Source of the DNA: Psychromonas aquimarina ATCC BAA-1526
GTDB lineage: Bacteria > Pseudomonadota > Gammaproteobacteria > Enterobacterales > Psychromonadaceae
DNA length: 64,000 nucleotides
Reading direction: 5' to 3'
NCBI RefSeq assembly: GCF_000428725.1
Contig: NZ_AUAM01000019.1
Span: 1-64,000 of the forward strand
Made by a program: the position numbers and the translations under genes. Positions 18,766 through 26,938 of this stretch are shown here, one piece after another. The stretch's first letter is position 1. The number at the start of each line of letters is the position of its first letter. Under the pieces are notes generated by a model. The model saw only the letters and a program-made list of their open reading frames with translations. It searched no databases and was not told the DNA's origin.

Positions 18766-19773
18766 ATGAAAAAATTTATCCAGTATTTACCTAAAGTCGA
18801 ACTGCATCTTCATATTGAAGGCACGCTTGAGCCTGAGCTTATGTTTGAGCTTGCTGTGCGTAACAATATCAATCTTCCTTTTAACTCAATAACTGAAGTG
18901 AAACAGGCATATAATTTCCATAACCTGCAGTCATTCCTAGACATTTACTTCCAGGGAGCGAACGTGCTGATCAATGAGCAGGATTTCTTTGATCTCACCT
19001 GGGCTTATTTACTGCGCTGTAAAAACGACAATGTAATGCACACGGAGCTTTTTTTTGATCCGCAGACACATACTGACCGAGGTATCGATTTTAGCACCGT
19101 GGTTAACGGTATTCATCGCGCACTTGTAAAAGGCACAACAGAACTAGGTATCAGCAGCAGACTGATTATGTGCTTCTTAAGGCATTTAGATGAAGAGTCC
19201 GCATTTAAAACACTGGAGCAGGCACAAGCACATAAAGATAAAATTACTGCAGTGGGTTTAGATTCCACCGAAATCGGCCACCCGGCGGGCAAATTTGAGC
19301 AAGTATTTAAACAAGCTCTTAAGCAGGGCTTTTTAACTGTTGCTCACGCTGGTGAAGAGGGACCTGCAGGCAATATCCACGACGCATTAAACCTACTGCA
19401 GATCACCCGCATTGATCACGGCGTCCGCTGTACGGAAGATCCGGCCCTGATAAAACAATTAGCGGCGGAACGCATTCCCCTTACGGTTTGTCCGTTATCC
19501 AATATTAAACTCAAAGTATTTAATTTTATGGAAGAGCACAACATAGTTGATCTTCTTCGCAGGGGCTTGTGTGTAACCATTAACTCTGACGATCCCGCCT
19601 ATTTCGGCGGTTATATGACCGATAACTTTTTAGCGGTAAGTGATGCACACTCTTTGGATAAAGCTGAAATAGCTCAATTTACTTTTAACGCTATTGAAGC
19701 AAGTTTTATTTCTGAAGATGAGAAAAAAGCACTAGAAACAGTAACTCAGAGATATTTAGAAGTGCATCAATAA
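18766..19773 (+). CDS. add: Adenine deaminase (adenosine deaminase superfamily)
   Basis: 335 aa zinc amidohydrolase. VELHLHIEGTLEPEL gives the metal-binding HxH; TVAHAGEEGP carries the catalytic Glu; IDHGVR and NSDDPAYFGGY complete the site. The HIEGTLEPEL and DPQTHTDRG signatures are those of the adenine-deaminase branch (yeast Aah1, Pseudomonas PA0148) rather than classical E. coli Add. This fits an adenine riboswitch in its leader. The start is set at ATG 18766: the open frame runs upstream to 18619 but that part is the riboswitch. AAGAG lies about 10 nt upstream. Confidence 0.92.
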   Translation: MKKFIQYLPKVELHLHIEGTLEPELMFELAVRNNINLPFNSITEVKQAYNFHNLQSFLDIYFQGANVLINEQDFFDLTWAYLLRCKNDNVMHTELFFDPQTHTDRGIDFSTVVNGIHRALVKGTTELGISSRLIMCFLRHLDEESAFKTLEQAQAHKDKITAVGLDSTEIGHPAGKFEQVFKQALKQGFLTVAHAGEEGPAGNIHDALNLLQITRIDHGVRCTEDPALIKQLAAERIPLTVCPLSNIKLKVFNFMEEHNIVDLLRRGLCVTINSDDPAYFGGYMTDNFLAVSDAHSLDKAEIAQFTFNAIEASFISEDEKKALETVTQRYLEVHQ

Positions 19774-19807
19774 CGATTACTGCAGAAAGTGAAACGTCTT
19801 CACTTCT

Positions 19808-19844
19808 ATGCAGGCAGAGCCAGCTAATCAGGCTCTGGCTGCAT
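19808..19844. terminator. Long inverted repeat between convergent add and the PEP-CTERM gene
   Basis: TATGCAG-G-CAGAGCC pairs with GGCTCTG-G-CTGCATA around a 9-nt loop, a near-perfect 15-bp stem. T-runs are absent, so it is a strong hairpin but not a textbook terminator. It sits exactly between two convergent genes. Confidence 0.6.
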
Positions 19845-19849
19845 AAGTA

Positions 19850-20599
19850 TTATAAAACAGCAGTTTTCTGTTTTCTGCGTCTTGCTATTGCCATAACAAG
19901 TATACCTGCCGCAAGCAGTATGCTTGTCTGAGGCTCAGGAACTTGCGTCGGTTCCACGGTTAATTTTGCTGACAGATATTCAGCAGTATTCCGGTACCAC
20001 CCGTGCAGATTGTTATCATAAGAAGTGAATTGAAGGTTTAACCTAAAGTCATCCTCTAAATTTAAACCTGAAATAGTCATTGAAACATTTCGGTTATTAT
20101 TAGGGATTGGACCACCGAAGGAAACATTAGCTAAAGCTTCAAGCCCCTGCCATGTGGTGTACACAAACTCGTCGACAATATCACCGCCAAGTTCGCCGTT
20201 AACGGATTCATTAAAAGCAAGTGTTTCAAAGAAACCTGTTGGTGTATTTATGTCTGCCAGATCCAGATCATCAAACCACAATGTCAGTGATGTGCCCGTC
20301 ATTCCCGGCGCTATATCAAAATATAGGTACATATCTAAAGTTGCACTGCCGAGAGGCGTGCTGCCGCTGTCAGACGACAGACCATAACCGTCAACTCCGT
20401 ATACTCCGTCACTCATTGTATTATCTATAGGGATAAAATATTTTACCGCACCAGTCGCCGCGTTGTAGTAAGAGGAGTTAACTACAGCAGTTGTTCCTGT
20501 GGATGTAGTGGGAGTTCCAATAATTGGAGATGCATAAGCAACCGCAGGGAGCGTACTCACTATAAAGACAATGCATAAACGTCCTAGCTGTTTGTTCAT
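19850..20599 (-). CDS. PEP-CTERM sorting-domain surface protein
   Basis: 249 aa. Signal peptide (cleavage near AYA-SP). Then a Ser/Thr/Gly-rich beta-sandwich-like domain with acidic patches (FDDLDLADINTP), and a C-terminal tripartite signal: VPEPQ at about 222, a hydrophobic helix (SILLAAGILVMAIA) and basic RRRKQK. Such proteins are recognised by an exosortase and anchored or released with exopolysaccharide. No exosortase or EPS genes are in the window. The gene is monocistronic and its upstream region carries palindromic operator-like sites. Confidence 0.88.
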   Translation of the reverse strand: MNKQLGRLCIVFIVSTLPAVAYASPIIGTPTTSTGTTAVVNSSYYNAATGAVKYFIPIDNTMSDGVYGVDGYGLSSDSGSTPLGSATLDMYLYFDIAPGMTGTSLTLWFDDLDLADINTPTGFFETLAFNESVNGELGGDIVDEFVYTTWQGLEALANVSFGGPIPNNNRNVSMTISGLNLEDDFRLNLQFTSYDNNLHGWYRNTAEYLSAKLTVEPTQVPEPQTSILLAAGILVMAIARRRKQKTAVL

Positions 20600-20809
20600 T
20601 AGCTTTCACCTATATCAATGAGAGGTACTTATTATATCATAAATAGCTATACCACAATTAATAACCAGTAAAATCAGCAACTTAAGCAAACAACATGTTC
20701 TAAGTGTAAAATATACTGACACTTAGAATATGTATTACTGAATTGAGCTTGAATTGCATTTTTATGCAGCTATTAATGTTAAATAAAATCAGCCAAATAC
20801 AGTACCTAA
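20600..20809. other. PEP-CTERM upstream region
   Basis: AT-rich intergenic sequence. The only clear structure is the palindrome at 20698-20728, about 100 bp upstream of the PEP-CTERM start codon. A weak -12-like TTTGCT occurs on the minus strand near 20685 without a matching -24 GG. Confidence 0.4.
20698..20728. promoter_or_regulatory. Perfect palindromic operator-like site
   Basis: Arms TTCTAAGTGT (20698-20707) and ACACTTAGAA (20719-20728) are perfectly complementary with an 11-nt spacer. The inner AGTGT-N11-ACACT recurs at 20923-20943 with the same spacing and in two degenerate forms between, pointing to a dimeric regulator rather than a terminator. Confidence 0.6.
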
Positions 20810-20963
20810 GATCAGCAGTGTAAAAAAATGCTGACAGTTTTTATGCGATAATGGGCTCAGCAGATTAGTGATGTAAAAAATTATTAACACTTTGTATGCG
20901 GCAGTGAAGCAGCCAGATTAGTAGTGTAAAAAGTATTGACACTTTTTATGAGGCAGTGGGAAG
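20810..20963. repeat. Three tandem ~52-bp repeats, each with an AGTGT...ACACT motif
   Basis: Copies begin at 20810, 20863 and 20915 with GATCAG or GATTAG. Each continues with (A)GTGTAAAAA, a TTGACAC-like half site, TTTTTATG and (G)GCAGTG-like sequence. The 52-53 bp period is close to five helical turns, which would put the sites on one DNA face. The third copy is the cleanest; copies 1 and 2 are degenerate. Confidence 0.7.
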
Positions 20964-20972
20964 ACGTTTGCT
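20957..20972 (+). promoter_or_regulatory. Sigma-54-type -24/-12 promoter candidate
   Basis: TGGGAAGACGTTTGCT has the GG-N10-GC spacing of sigma-54 promoters and matches TGGCACG-N4-TTGCW except at two bases. It directly follows the three tandem repeats, like an enhancer array plus promoter. It points rightward, away from the PEP-CTERM gene, where no convincing ORF is seen. Confidence 0.4.
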
Positions 20973-21263
20973 TTTTAAAAGAAAAACGGCAGCGGAATTT
21001 CCGTTTACATTTTTATAAAGCGAACGCCGAACGACGGCTTTAGCAAATGAAAACATGCTGCGAACTGAGTGCTAGTTCTGCTTTATACGCGGACAGGCTC
21101 TGCCGGCCCAATGAACAGTGCGCCGGCAGAGTGTTATAAAAGAAACACTTGTGGTTTTAATTTTACAGTAGTTAAAAATACATAAATCGCTCTAACTGCG
21201 TTTCGTTTTCTCATCATCCACAGACCGTTTAAGAGCCCTCAAACTCGATGCGGTTAAAAATTT
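20973..21263. other. Intergenic region 3' of the chemoreceptor gene
   Basis: It contains AAACGG/CCGTTT and a 10-bp perfect inverted repeat CTCTGCCGGC (21098-21107) and GCCGGCAGAG (21122-21131) with a 14-nt loop. The latter probably forms the 3' hairpin of the chemoreceptor message. A 30-codon frame at 21047 lacks a ribosome-binding site. Confidence 0.4.
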
Positions 21264-22931
21264 TTATTTCTGGAACTGATTTACCTGATTCTGCAGACGG
21301 ATACTGATCTCGGCTAGTTCCTGGCTTGACTGAGCCGTCTGCTTCGCACCTGAAGCTAATTCCTCAGAAGTGCTGAGAATATTAGTAATATTTTGATTAA
21401 CCTCTTCCGATACCGCGCTCTGCTGTTCTGAAGCACTGGCAATCTGAGTACTCATCTGATTTATCTCATCCATCGCTTTTGCAATCAGTTCTAATGCATC
21501 TCCTGAACGACTGGCATAGTCTACCGCGGCTTTTGACTGCTCACGGCTCTTATCCATTACAACTACAGCCTGCTGAGAGCCGTTCTGCAGTTTCTCTATA
21601 ATGCCGTTGACCTCTTCGGTTGACTGCTGGGTGCGGCTGGCAAGCGTGCGCACTTCATCAGCAACAACAGCAAAACCACGCCCCTGCTCTCCGGCTCGAG
21701 CGGCCTCAATAGCCGCATTTAAGGCGAGCAGGTTGGTTTGTTCCGCGATTCCTTTGATAACATCCAGCATTGAGGTAATAGCGCCGCTTTGCTGCTCTAC
21801 TTCGGAAACAGCTTGTGCCGATGTTTCTAACTGCAGGGCTAATTGATCGATCTGCTCTATCGTCTGCCGCACAACGATTGTGCCGTCATTGGTCTGTTCA
21901 TTTGCATGGGCGGCAGAACTGGCGGTGACCGCTATATTTGATGCAACATCACGGCTGGTTGCAGTAAATTCATTCATGGCAGTGGCCACCTGATCTGTCT
22001 CGCCGCGCTGCACTTCAACTATCCGGCTGGTTTGACCTGCGACAACAGAAACCTCTTCCGCAGCGGCCGACAACTGGGCAGTCATTTCTGAAATTTCCGA
22101 GAACAAATTGAGAAGCTTTTCACGCATGCCGTTCATCGCAGTAAGCAGCTCACCTATCTCATCTGAACTTTTTACTTCAATGGTCTGGCTAAGATCGCCT
22201 GATGCGGTGACAATCGCCGCCCGGATCCCGTTAATTATGGTACTAGTAGTATACCAGCTCGTAACAATACCAAAAACGATACTTACAGTAGCGATAATAA
22301 CAAGCATAGAAATCGCGGAGTGTTCATAATCCTCTGCATACCTGGCACTAGCCTCGGTAAACCGGCCTATTTCAGTCAGAAGCTCTTCCAGTTCACTATT
22401 AAGCTGCTCTTCCTCATGATGGACCTGTTCAGCCATTTTTTCTGCTTTATGTAAGTCCCCTTTGCTCAGCATAATAAATACGCTGTGAGCATGTTCAACA
22501 AAATCTTTATGCTCGCTTTCAATATTTTTTAATGCCTGCTCTACTGACTGAAATTCTTTCAGTGCCTCTCCAGAGGCCCCTTTCATTGCATCTTCAGCCA
22601 TTGATTCTGCGGTAAGCACTTCTTCATCAATCTTTTCAGTGCCTTCATCAAATTCCCGGACAGCCTCCTGGAAATGTCCGACGGCATCATCCTCCTGCAG
22701 TAAAAGAATGCCGTAGTACAGAGCCCGCTCAAACTGAATCGACTGCTCCAGCTGATGAGTAGTGATCGCAGTAATTTTTTCTGTAAGCGGGATATCCTGC
22801 TCGGCGACAGCTGTCAGCTCCCGGCCGATATTATTCATCGAATATATAGCGTAACCGGCACTGAACATAAGCAGAGCGATCAGTATAGCGGCACTGCCCA
22901 TTAGTTTGGCTTTTAGCGAAAGGTTATTCAT
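21264..22931 (-). CDS. Methyl-accepting chemotaxis protein
   Basis: 555 aa transmembrane chemoreceptor. TM1 about 10-30, a helical periplasmic four-helix-bundle-like sensor to about 205, TM2 about 208-228, HAMP to about 282, then the signalling domain. The highly conserved hairpin tip is present ([38 protein letters not shown]). The ligand is not evident. It follows the carbonic anhydrase gene by 24 bp with its own AAGGAAAAT site, so the two are likely co-transcribed. No C-terminal CheR-docking pentapeptide is seen. Confidence 0.94.
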   Translation of the reverse strand: MNNLSLKAKLMGSAAILIALLMFSAGYAIYSMNNIGRELTAVAEQDIPLTEKITAITTHQLEQSIQFERALYYGILLLQEDDAVGHFQEAVREFDEGTEKIDEEVLTAESMAEDAMKGASGEALKEFQSVEQALKNIESEHKDFVEHAHSVFIMLSKGDLHKAEKMAEQVHHEEEQLNSELEELLTEIGRFTEASARYAEDYEHSAISMLVIIATVSIVFGIVTSWYTTSTIINGIRAAIVTASGDLSQTIEVKSSDEIGELLTAMNGMREKLLNLFSEISEMTAQLSAAAEEVSVVAGQTSRIVEVQRGETDQVATAMNEFTATSRDVASNIAVTASSAAHANEQTNDGTIVVRQTIEQIDQLALQLETSAQAVSEVEQQSGAITSMLDVIKGIAEQTNLLALNAAIEAARAGEQGRGFAVVADEVRTLASRTQQSTEEVNGIIEKLQNGSQQAVVVMDKSREQSKAAVDYASRSGDALELIAKAMDEINQMSTQIASASEQQSAVSEEVNQNITNILSTSEELASGAKQTAQSSQELAEISIRLQNQVNQFQK

Positions 22932-22955
22932 TTTATTTTCCTTATCAAAACCCTG

Positions 22956-23816
22956 TTATTCTGAAAGCAGCATAGTCCGCCAGAGTACTTCCTGCAGAGG
23001 GCGGGCATTAGCACCAATCAGCTGTGCAAAACGGCTAACCTGCTGATCCGATACCTCCATTGTATTTTTCATTACCAGCCAGTTAACATTTTCACTGCAG
23101 GGGGGCGTGGTCAATGAACCTGTGTAATGAAAGTACAGACGGTTATCAGGCAGGAGATCCGAAGCATTAATCGAGCTCCCCGTTACCAGGTTGACCCTGT
23201 TGATTGTGCCGGAAACATTATCGAGCACTTTCTGCAGTATCTGGTTCTGCGCACCGCGTTTCAGCAGAACGCCTACCACAGCTAAGTTTCCATCGCCGCT
23301 CTGGTGCACCAGATGAACCTCCATGGCGTAGCGTTCGCCCGTAACAGCATGCTCACTAGGCGTATGAAAATGAAACTGCAGCAGTTTATAGGGTACATCG
23401 CCCAGCATCAGCTTACTGTTATAAACAGGTTTTGATTTAATCGGGAAAGATTTTCCAGCAATGCTGACCGTCTTTTGCTGTACTGGACTGTCATAATTAA
23501 CCTGCAGGGTATGCCCGTTATTCACGACTTTCAAAGGAACCTGCTGATATTCAAAACGCAGCGGATATAACTCAGCGGGGTAGTCATACTCAATATCAAC
23601 TGGAGACTGGCGCATACCGCTGCTGCAGAGAGCAAACTCCTTTGCGATACTGCCCCAATGCTCAGGTCCGGTTGAACCAGAGTAGCTCCAATGTATCGAA
23701 TGACTGCTTTTATCATTATTTGAACTGGACGCAGAGACCTGCTGTGATGCAGGAAAAAGAGTTACAGCTAAGAGACCAGACAGGATGCCTGCGCGTAGTA
23801 TGTTTATCGCTTTCAT
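22956..23816 (-). CDS. Periplasmic alpha-carbonic anhydrase
   Basis: 286 aa. Signal peptide (residues 1-30), then the alpha-CA fold: HWSYSG, GPEHWG, RQSPVDIEY, the zinc histidines in LLQFHFHTPSEHAV and AMEVHLVHQS, and YTGSLTTPPCSENVNW. It interconverts CO2 and bicarbonate outside the cytoplasm. The single Cys pair (LCSSG and PPCSE) fits the family disulfide. First gene of a two-gene unit with a chemoreceptor. Good AAGGAAATAC site before the ATG. Confidence 0.95.
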   Translation of the reverse strand: MKAINILRAGILSGLLAVTLFPASQQVSASSSNNDKSSHSIHWSYSGSTGPEHWGSIAKEFALCSSGMRQSPVDIEYDYPAELYPLRFEYQQVPLKVVNNGHTLQVNYDSPVQQKTVSIAGKSFPIKSKPVYNSKLMLGDVPYKLLQFHFHTPSEHAVTGERYAMEVHLVHQSGDGNLAVVGVLLKRGAQNQILQKVLDNVSGTINRVNLVTGSSINASDLLPDNRLYFHYTGSLTTPPCSENVNWLVMKNTMEVSDQQVSRFAQLIGANARPLQEVLWRTMLLSE

Positions 23817-24236
23817 CTGTATTTCCTTTACAATTTTTACTCTGAAGGAATAAGCATACTAATAAATCTAGCCCTTATCTGACTTCTGTCCAGCGAAACT
23901 CAAGGGAGACAGAGATTTTGTAAAACAGTCCGTTTATTAATAATTTAAGAGAGCCGAAGCTTTTTGGGCAGGCAATAGTACTAAGGCTTTCTGCAGCTCG
24001 GGACGGTGCCTTGCTTTTCCTTTGCTATTTATAAAGTTGTAATGCAGCAGTTAATTACAACTGCATTATGTGCTGAGCAGATAAATTTAAAATTAAACCT
24101 GTTAAACAAATAACTAATTGTTGTTCTCTGGATACTGATATTATAACGATACTTAATGTGGCCGGCAGGAAGGTTCAGCTCCCGCATCCCCATAGCAGAA
24201 AAGCAATTTACGGCACAGGGTAAAATTGATGCGTAC
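23817..24236. other. Intergenic region, about 420 bp
   Basis: It holds an imperfect inverted repeat (GTAATGCAG near 24038 with CTGCATTAT near 24059). A 78-codon minus-strand frame (24029-24265) overlaps the solute-binding protein gene and has no coding character. No function assigned. Confidence 0.4.
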
Positions 24237-25031
24237 TTAATAATCCCTGCCAACATACGGCTCACTATCCTTAATGTAGTTGTCGACTATTTGCTGATAT
24301 GAACCGTCCCTTTTAAGCATATCTAAAACATTCTGCATCTCTGCAATCAGATCATCTGATGTATTAATATGAAAGGCAAAATAGAGTTCTCCGGTTGATA
24401 ACCCGTACTTCATTTCATACTCATCAGGGGCGTAACCATTATTTTCAAGTATCCACCCCGCGCTAACCTCATCATATACCCAGGCATCGCTCCGCCCCCA
24501 AATTAATTTCTTTATAGAGAGTAAATTAGCATCAATGCCCCCGGCGGCACGATCTAGACTTTTCAACTCAATACCCGCTTTAACTAAAAGCAGTTCAGAC
24601 GCATCGCTGCGGGTAGTACTCAATCTATAGTTTTTAAGATCGCCGATTGAATTAATCATAATATGACTATCCTTTCTAGCAATAAGCCCTATGTTTATTG
24701 GAATAATCGGCCCCACCCATTTAAATAGATTCTCTCTTTCCTCCAGTCTCATCATAGAAAACAAACAGGTATTACTTTTGGTCAACAGGTACTGATAAGC
24801 GCGGGCCCAGGGTAATAAAGCAATATCACTTCTGCTCTGGGTTGAGTCTAACTTTTCTAATATCAATGCCATAAGATCAATAGATATCCCCTTTAACTGA
24901 CCATTTTCTTCAAAGTTATAGGGAGGATAGTTTTCTGTCATCAGATAAAGCTGATCAACCTCTTTAGAAAAAGAGGCAGAAGAGATAAGAAGCGGAATAA
25001 AAAAACATAAAATAGTTTTTACTGCACTCAT
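24237..25031 (-). CDS. Family-3 periplasmic solute-binding protein (amino-acid-type)
   Basis: 264 aa. Signal peptide to about residue 22, then the SBP_bac_3 fold: LYLMTENYPPYNFEENGQLKGISIDLM, the ring-stacking region PWARAYQYLL, VGPIIPINIGLIARKD, the hinge LSTTRSDASELLL and a C-terminal YQQIVDNYIKD. Proteins with this PPYNF...G.SIDLM start bind amino acids or act as sensors. No ABC permease or ATPase gene is adjacent, so an orphan. It has a GAGAGG ribosome-binding site and an unusual mini-ORF upstream. Confidence 0.85.
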   Translation of the reverse strand: MSAVKTILCFFIPLLISSASFSKEVDQLYLMTENYPPYNFEENGQLKGISIDLMALILEKLDSTQSRSDIALLPWARAYQYLLTKSNTCLFSMMRLEERENLFKWVGPIIPINIGLIARKDSHIMINSIGDLKNYRLSTTRSDASELLLVKAGIELKSLDRAAGGIDANLLSIKKLIWGRSDAWVYDEVSAGWILENNGYAPDEYEMKYGLSTGELYFAFHINTSDDLIAEMQNVLDMLKRDGSYQQIVDNYIKDSEPYVGRDY

Positions 25032-25077
25032 ACAACCTCTCTGTAGTGATGGATTTTTTACAACCAGACCGCACCTG

Positions 25078-25098
25078 TTAGAAAGTAGTGCGAGTCAT
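25078..25098 (-). CDS. Possible six-codon leader ORF
   Basis: The minus strand reads ATG ACT CGC ACT ACT TTC TAA (MTRTTF). It is preceded by a near-perfect Shine-Dalgarno AAGGAGG (25104-25110) with 5-nt spacing. It lies about 47 nt upstream of the solute-binding protein start. The Shine-Dalgarno is stronger than that of the main gene. It may be a regulatory upstream ORF or a remnant of a lost start. Confidence 0.35.
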   Translation of the reverse strand: MTRTTF

Positions 25099-25519
25099 AA
25101 ATTCCTCCTTATATGAGGCATGTACAATTTTAGTTTATCTACTCCTAATAACAATATTCACACAGGTAATGATGAAAATGTGCACTCAGGTCAAACATTT
25201 AGTTTACAAGATTAAAGAGCCGGACTGACGGCTTGAAAGCGGCAGAAGAGCCAAGCTGCTTAGCGCTAAAGCTCATTCCTCAGAGGTTTGATTATATTAT
25301 TCCTTAAGCAAAGCGTCGAAAAATCATCTATCCGTAAAATTCGAACGAAGGCAATGTATACGCACAAAGCCTTATTCTACGGGGGAAAAGCAGTGGTCTG
25401 ATGAAAACAGCTCGAAGACAAGTGTAATGCTATGAATTTATATTTCCTTAGGATGACTAGGCGGCAGCAGTCCGGCGCAACAATAACGCTTTTACCTTTA
25501 ACAACTAAAGATAAACAGC
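25099..25519. other. Intergenic region, about 420 bp
   Basis: AT-rich with no recognisable gene, tRNA, riboswitch or terminator. It separates two unrelated minus-strand genes and includes the likely promoter region of the solute-binding protein gene. Confidence 0.4.
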
Positions 25520-26218
25520 CTATTTTTTTGCAGCCATCACTTCTTCTAACCTGAGACCGGTCAGGTCACGAATGGTACGCCACAAATAATAAAAAACACC
25601 AAGCATCATCAACATGGACGGCAGTGCAATCATCGGGTAACTATATAACGTCAACTGCCCCAGCTGTTCATTAAATTCAGGAGTTCCCGCAGGGCTGGTC
25701 ACAAGCCACTTGGCAAGTATGTAATTCATTGCGGCTGAAAAAGCAAAAGAGCACACCACAAGATAGGTGGCCTTCAGCAGACGTTTTTCAAATGCGCCCG
25801 TACTATTATGCTCTGCTAACCTTTGCTTTATCTTTTCTACGTCCATCACATCGGGGTTAAACAGCAAAGCTCTTACTAAAGGGTAAGGCGTAAAAGTAGA
25901 AACTAAAACAGCCACACCTATCACAGCAGGAATGGCGGCTTCTTTAATTGCTAACCATTTGTTGTCCAGCTCAAACAAGCCAATGCCGCCCGTCAGTAAT
26001 ACACTGAGTAAACCCAACAAAGCGATGAAATTAAACTTTCTATATTTTATTAACTCAAAAATCCCCCAGCCAAGTGGAAAGGCAAGTGCGGCGATCAGGC
26101 CGCCAGTCGCTCCTAAATCGTTTTCACCGCTTAATTTCATTAGTATAAATGACGGGATAGCGATGCTGACAATAAGATCAACCATCGGGCGGGGTTTATG
26201 TGTCGATGTACTATTCAT
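25520..26218 (-). CDS. Integral membrane protein, VC0807-like
   Basis: 232 aa with about six hydrophobic segments. The N-terminal part reads PRPMVDLIVSIAIPSFILMKLSG, then ALAFPLGWGIFELIKYRKFNFIALLGLLSVLLTGGIGL. This arrangement matches a group of Vibrio/Shewanella membrane proteins of unknown function (VC0807-like), recalled rather than searched. A cytoplasmic loop (FNPDVMDVEKIKQRLAEHNSTGAFEKRL) divides the helices. Weak ribosome-binding site, isolated gene. Confidence 0.7.
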   Translation of the reverse strand: MNSTSTHKPRPMVDLIVSIAIPSFILMKLSGENDLGATGGLIAALAFPLGWGIFELIKYRKFNFIALLGLLSVLLTGGIGLFELDNKWLAIKEAAIPAVIGVAVLVSTFTPYPLVRALLFNPDVMDVEKIKQRLAEHNSTGAFEKRLLKATYLVVCSFAFSAAMNYILAKWLVTSPAGTPEFNEQLGQLTLYSYPMIALPSMLMMLGVFYYLWRTIRDLTGLRLEEVMAAKK

Positions 26219-26523
26219 GATATTTACTTATTTGTTACAGATAATATAAGGATGGTTATAGCTAATTCTCTTCAATAATACAATAGGCCGGCAGCTTGCA
26301 ATAAAACAGATAACCGAGGAACTTTTTACTGCAAAACAACGGCCAGATTTACTTGAGCACTCAATCCCCACCACCATAAACATAAAATTACTTAAGGTTT
26401 TTCTGTAGTGCAGCCAAACGAATAAAATCTATTTTATTTAAATACAAACAGTTAGCTAAAACAGCCAAAATATTGGCTTCGTTTAATTCAAAACGTCTTT
26501 ATTTTAATTTCAGCAATACAAAA
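26219..26523. other. Intergenic region left of the putative island
   Basis: About 300 bp of AT-rich sequence with no recognisable gene. It ends at the decayed yhiN fragment. Confidence 0.4.
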
Positions 26524-26702
26524 TCAAACATCCTGCCCGGGGCTCAACCGCTTGACCATGTCCACTAGAAGCTCCCCCAACCAGCCGGTTACATCTAAAG
26601 CTTCACCGATAAAGTATAAACCCTTTACATCGTAACGTTTTTACAGAGATCAGACAGGTACCAGTACCGCCTAAGGTCACTTTCACTGTGCGGCAACCCT
26701 TA
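26524..26702 (-). pseudogene. Decayed 3'-end fragment of yhiN (HI0933 flavoprotein)
   Basis: About 180 bp align with the last ~190 bp of the intact yhiN gene (34278-34470). Identity by eye is around three quarters, with several small indels. Near-identical blocks include ATCAAACATCCTGCCC at the stop codon, AACCAGCCGGT, ACATCTAAAGCTTCACCGAT and CCGCCTAAGGTCACTT. The indels break the frame and similarity stops at about 26702. The orientation is the same as yhiN, 7.7 kb away. It is either the displaced original 3' end after an insertion or the relic of a duplicated gene. Confidence 0.85.
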
Positions 26703-26938
26703 AACATCAAAAAATACTCAAGAGCATTTGAAAGCAAAAAAACAAACAACACAAAAAACTTTATTTAATAAACAGTTAGATCCTCATTTAAAATGCAAAC
26801 AAAAAGGCATATCATCATTAAATACTTTACAAATAAAGGAAGTACAACCTTCGAAGTATATGCAAGCTGAATATCTCAACATTATAAATGAGACTTATTC
26901 ACATAATAAAAATGAATATAAAAAATAAGGATATAAGA
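26703..26938. other. Leader region of the C25 protease gene
   Basis: Very AT-rich, 236 bp. An open frame at 26728-26928 has lysine-rich low-complexity composition and no ribosome-binding site, so it is not called. The AAGGA site for the protease is at 26927-26931. Confidence 0.4.

Noticed and set aside
21047-21139. 30-codon frame MKTCCELSASSALY downstream of the sigma-54-like site
   Set aside because: No Shine-Dalgarno and it runs through an inverted repeat that is better explained as a transcript-end hairpin.
24029-24265. 78-codon minus-strand frame 3' of the solute-binding protein gene
   Set aside because: It overlaps that gene in another frame, has no ribosome-binding site and no protein-like pattern.
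25340-25380. GEMM-like (c-di-GMP riboswitch) GCACAAAGCC core
   Set aside because: The rest of the aptamer (tetraloop, receptor and P1b arms) cannot be found.
26728-26928. 66-codon lysine/glutamine-rich frame before the C25 protease gene
   Set aside because: Low-complexity translation of AT-rich DNA and no ribosome-binding site.
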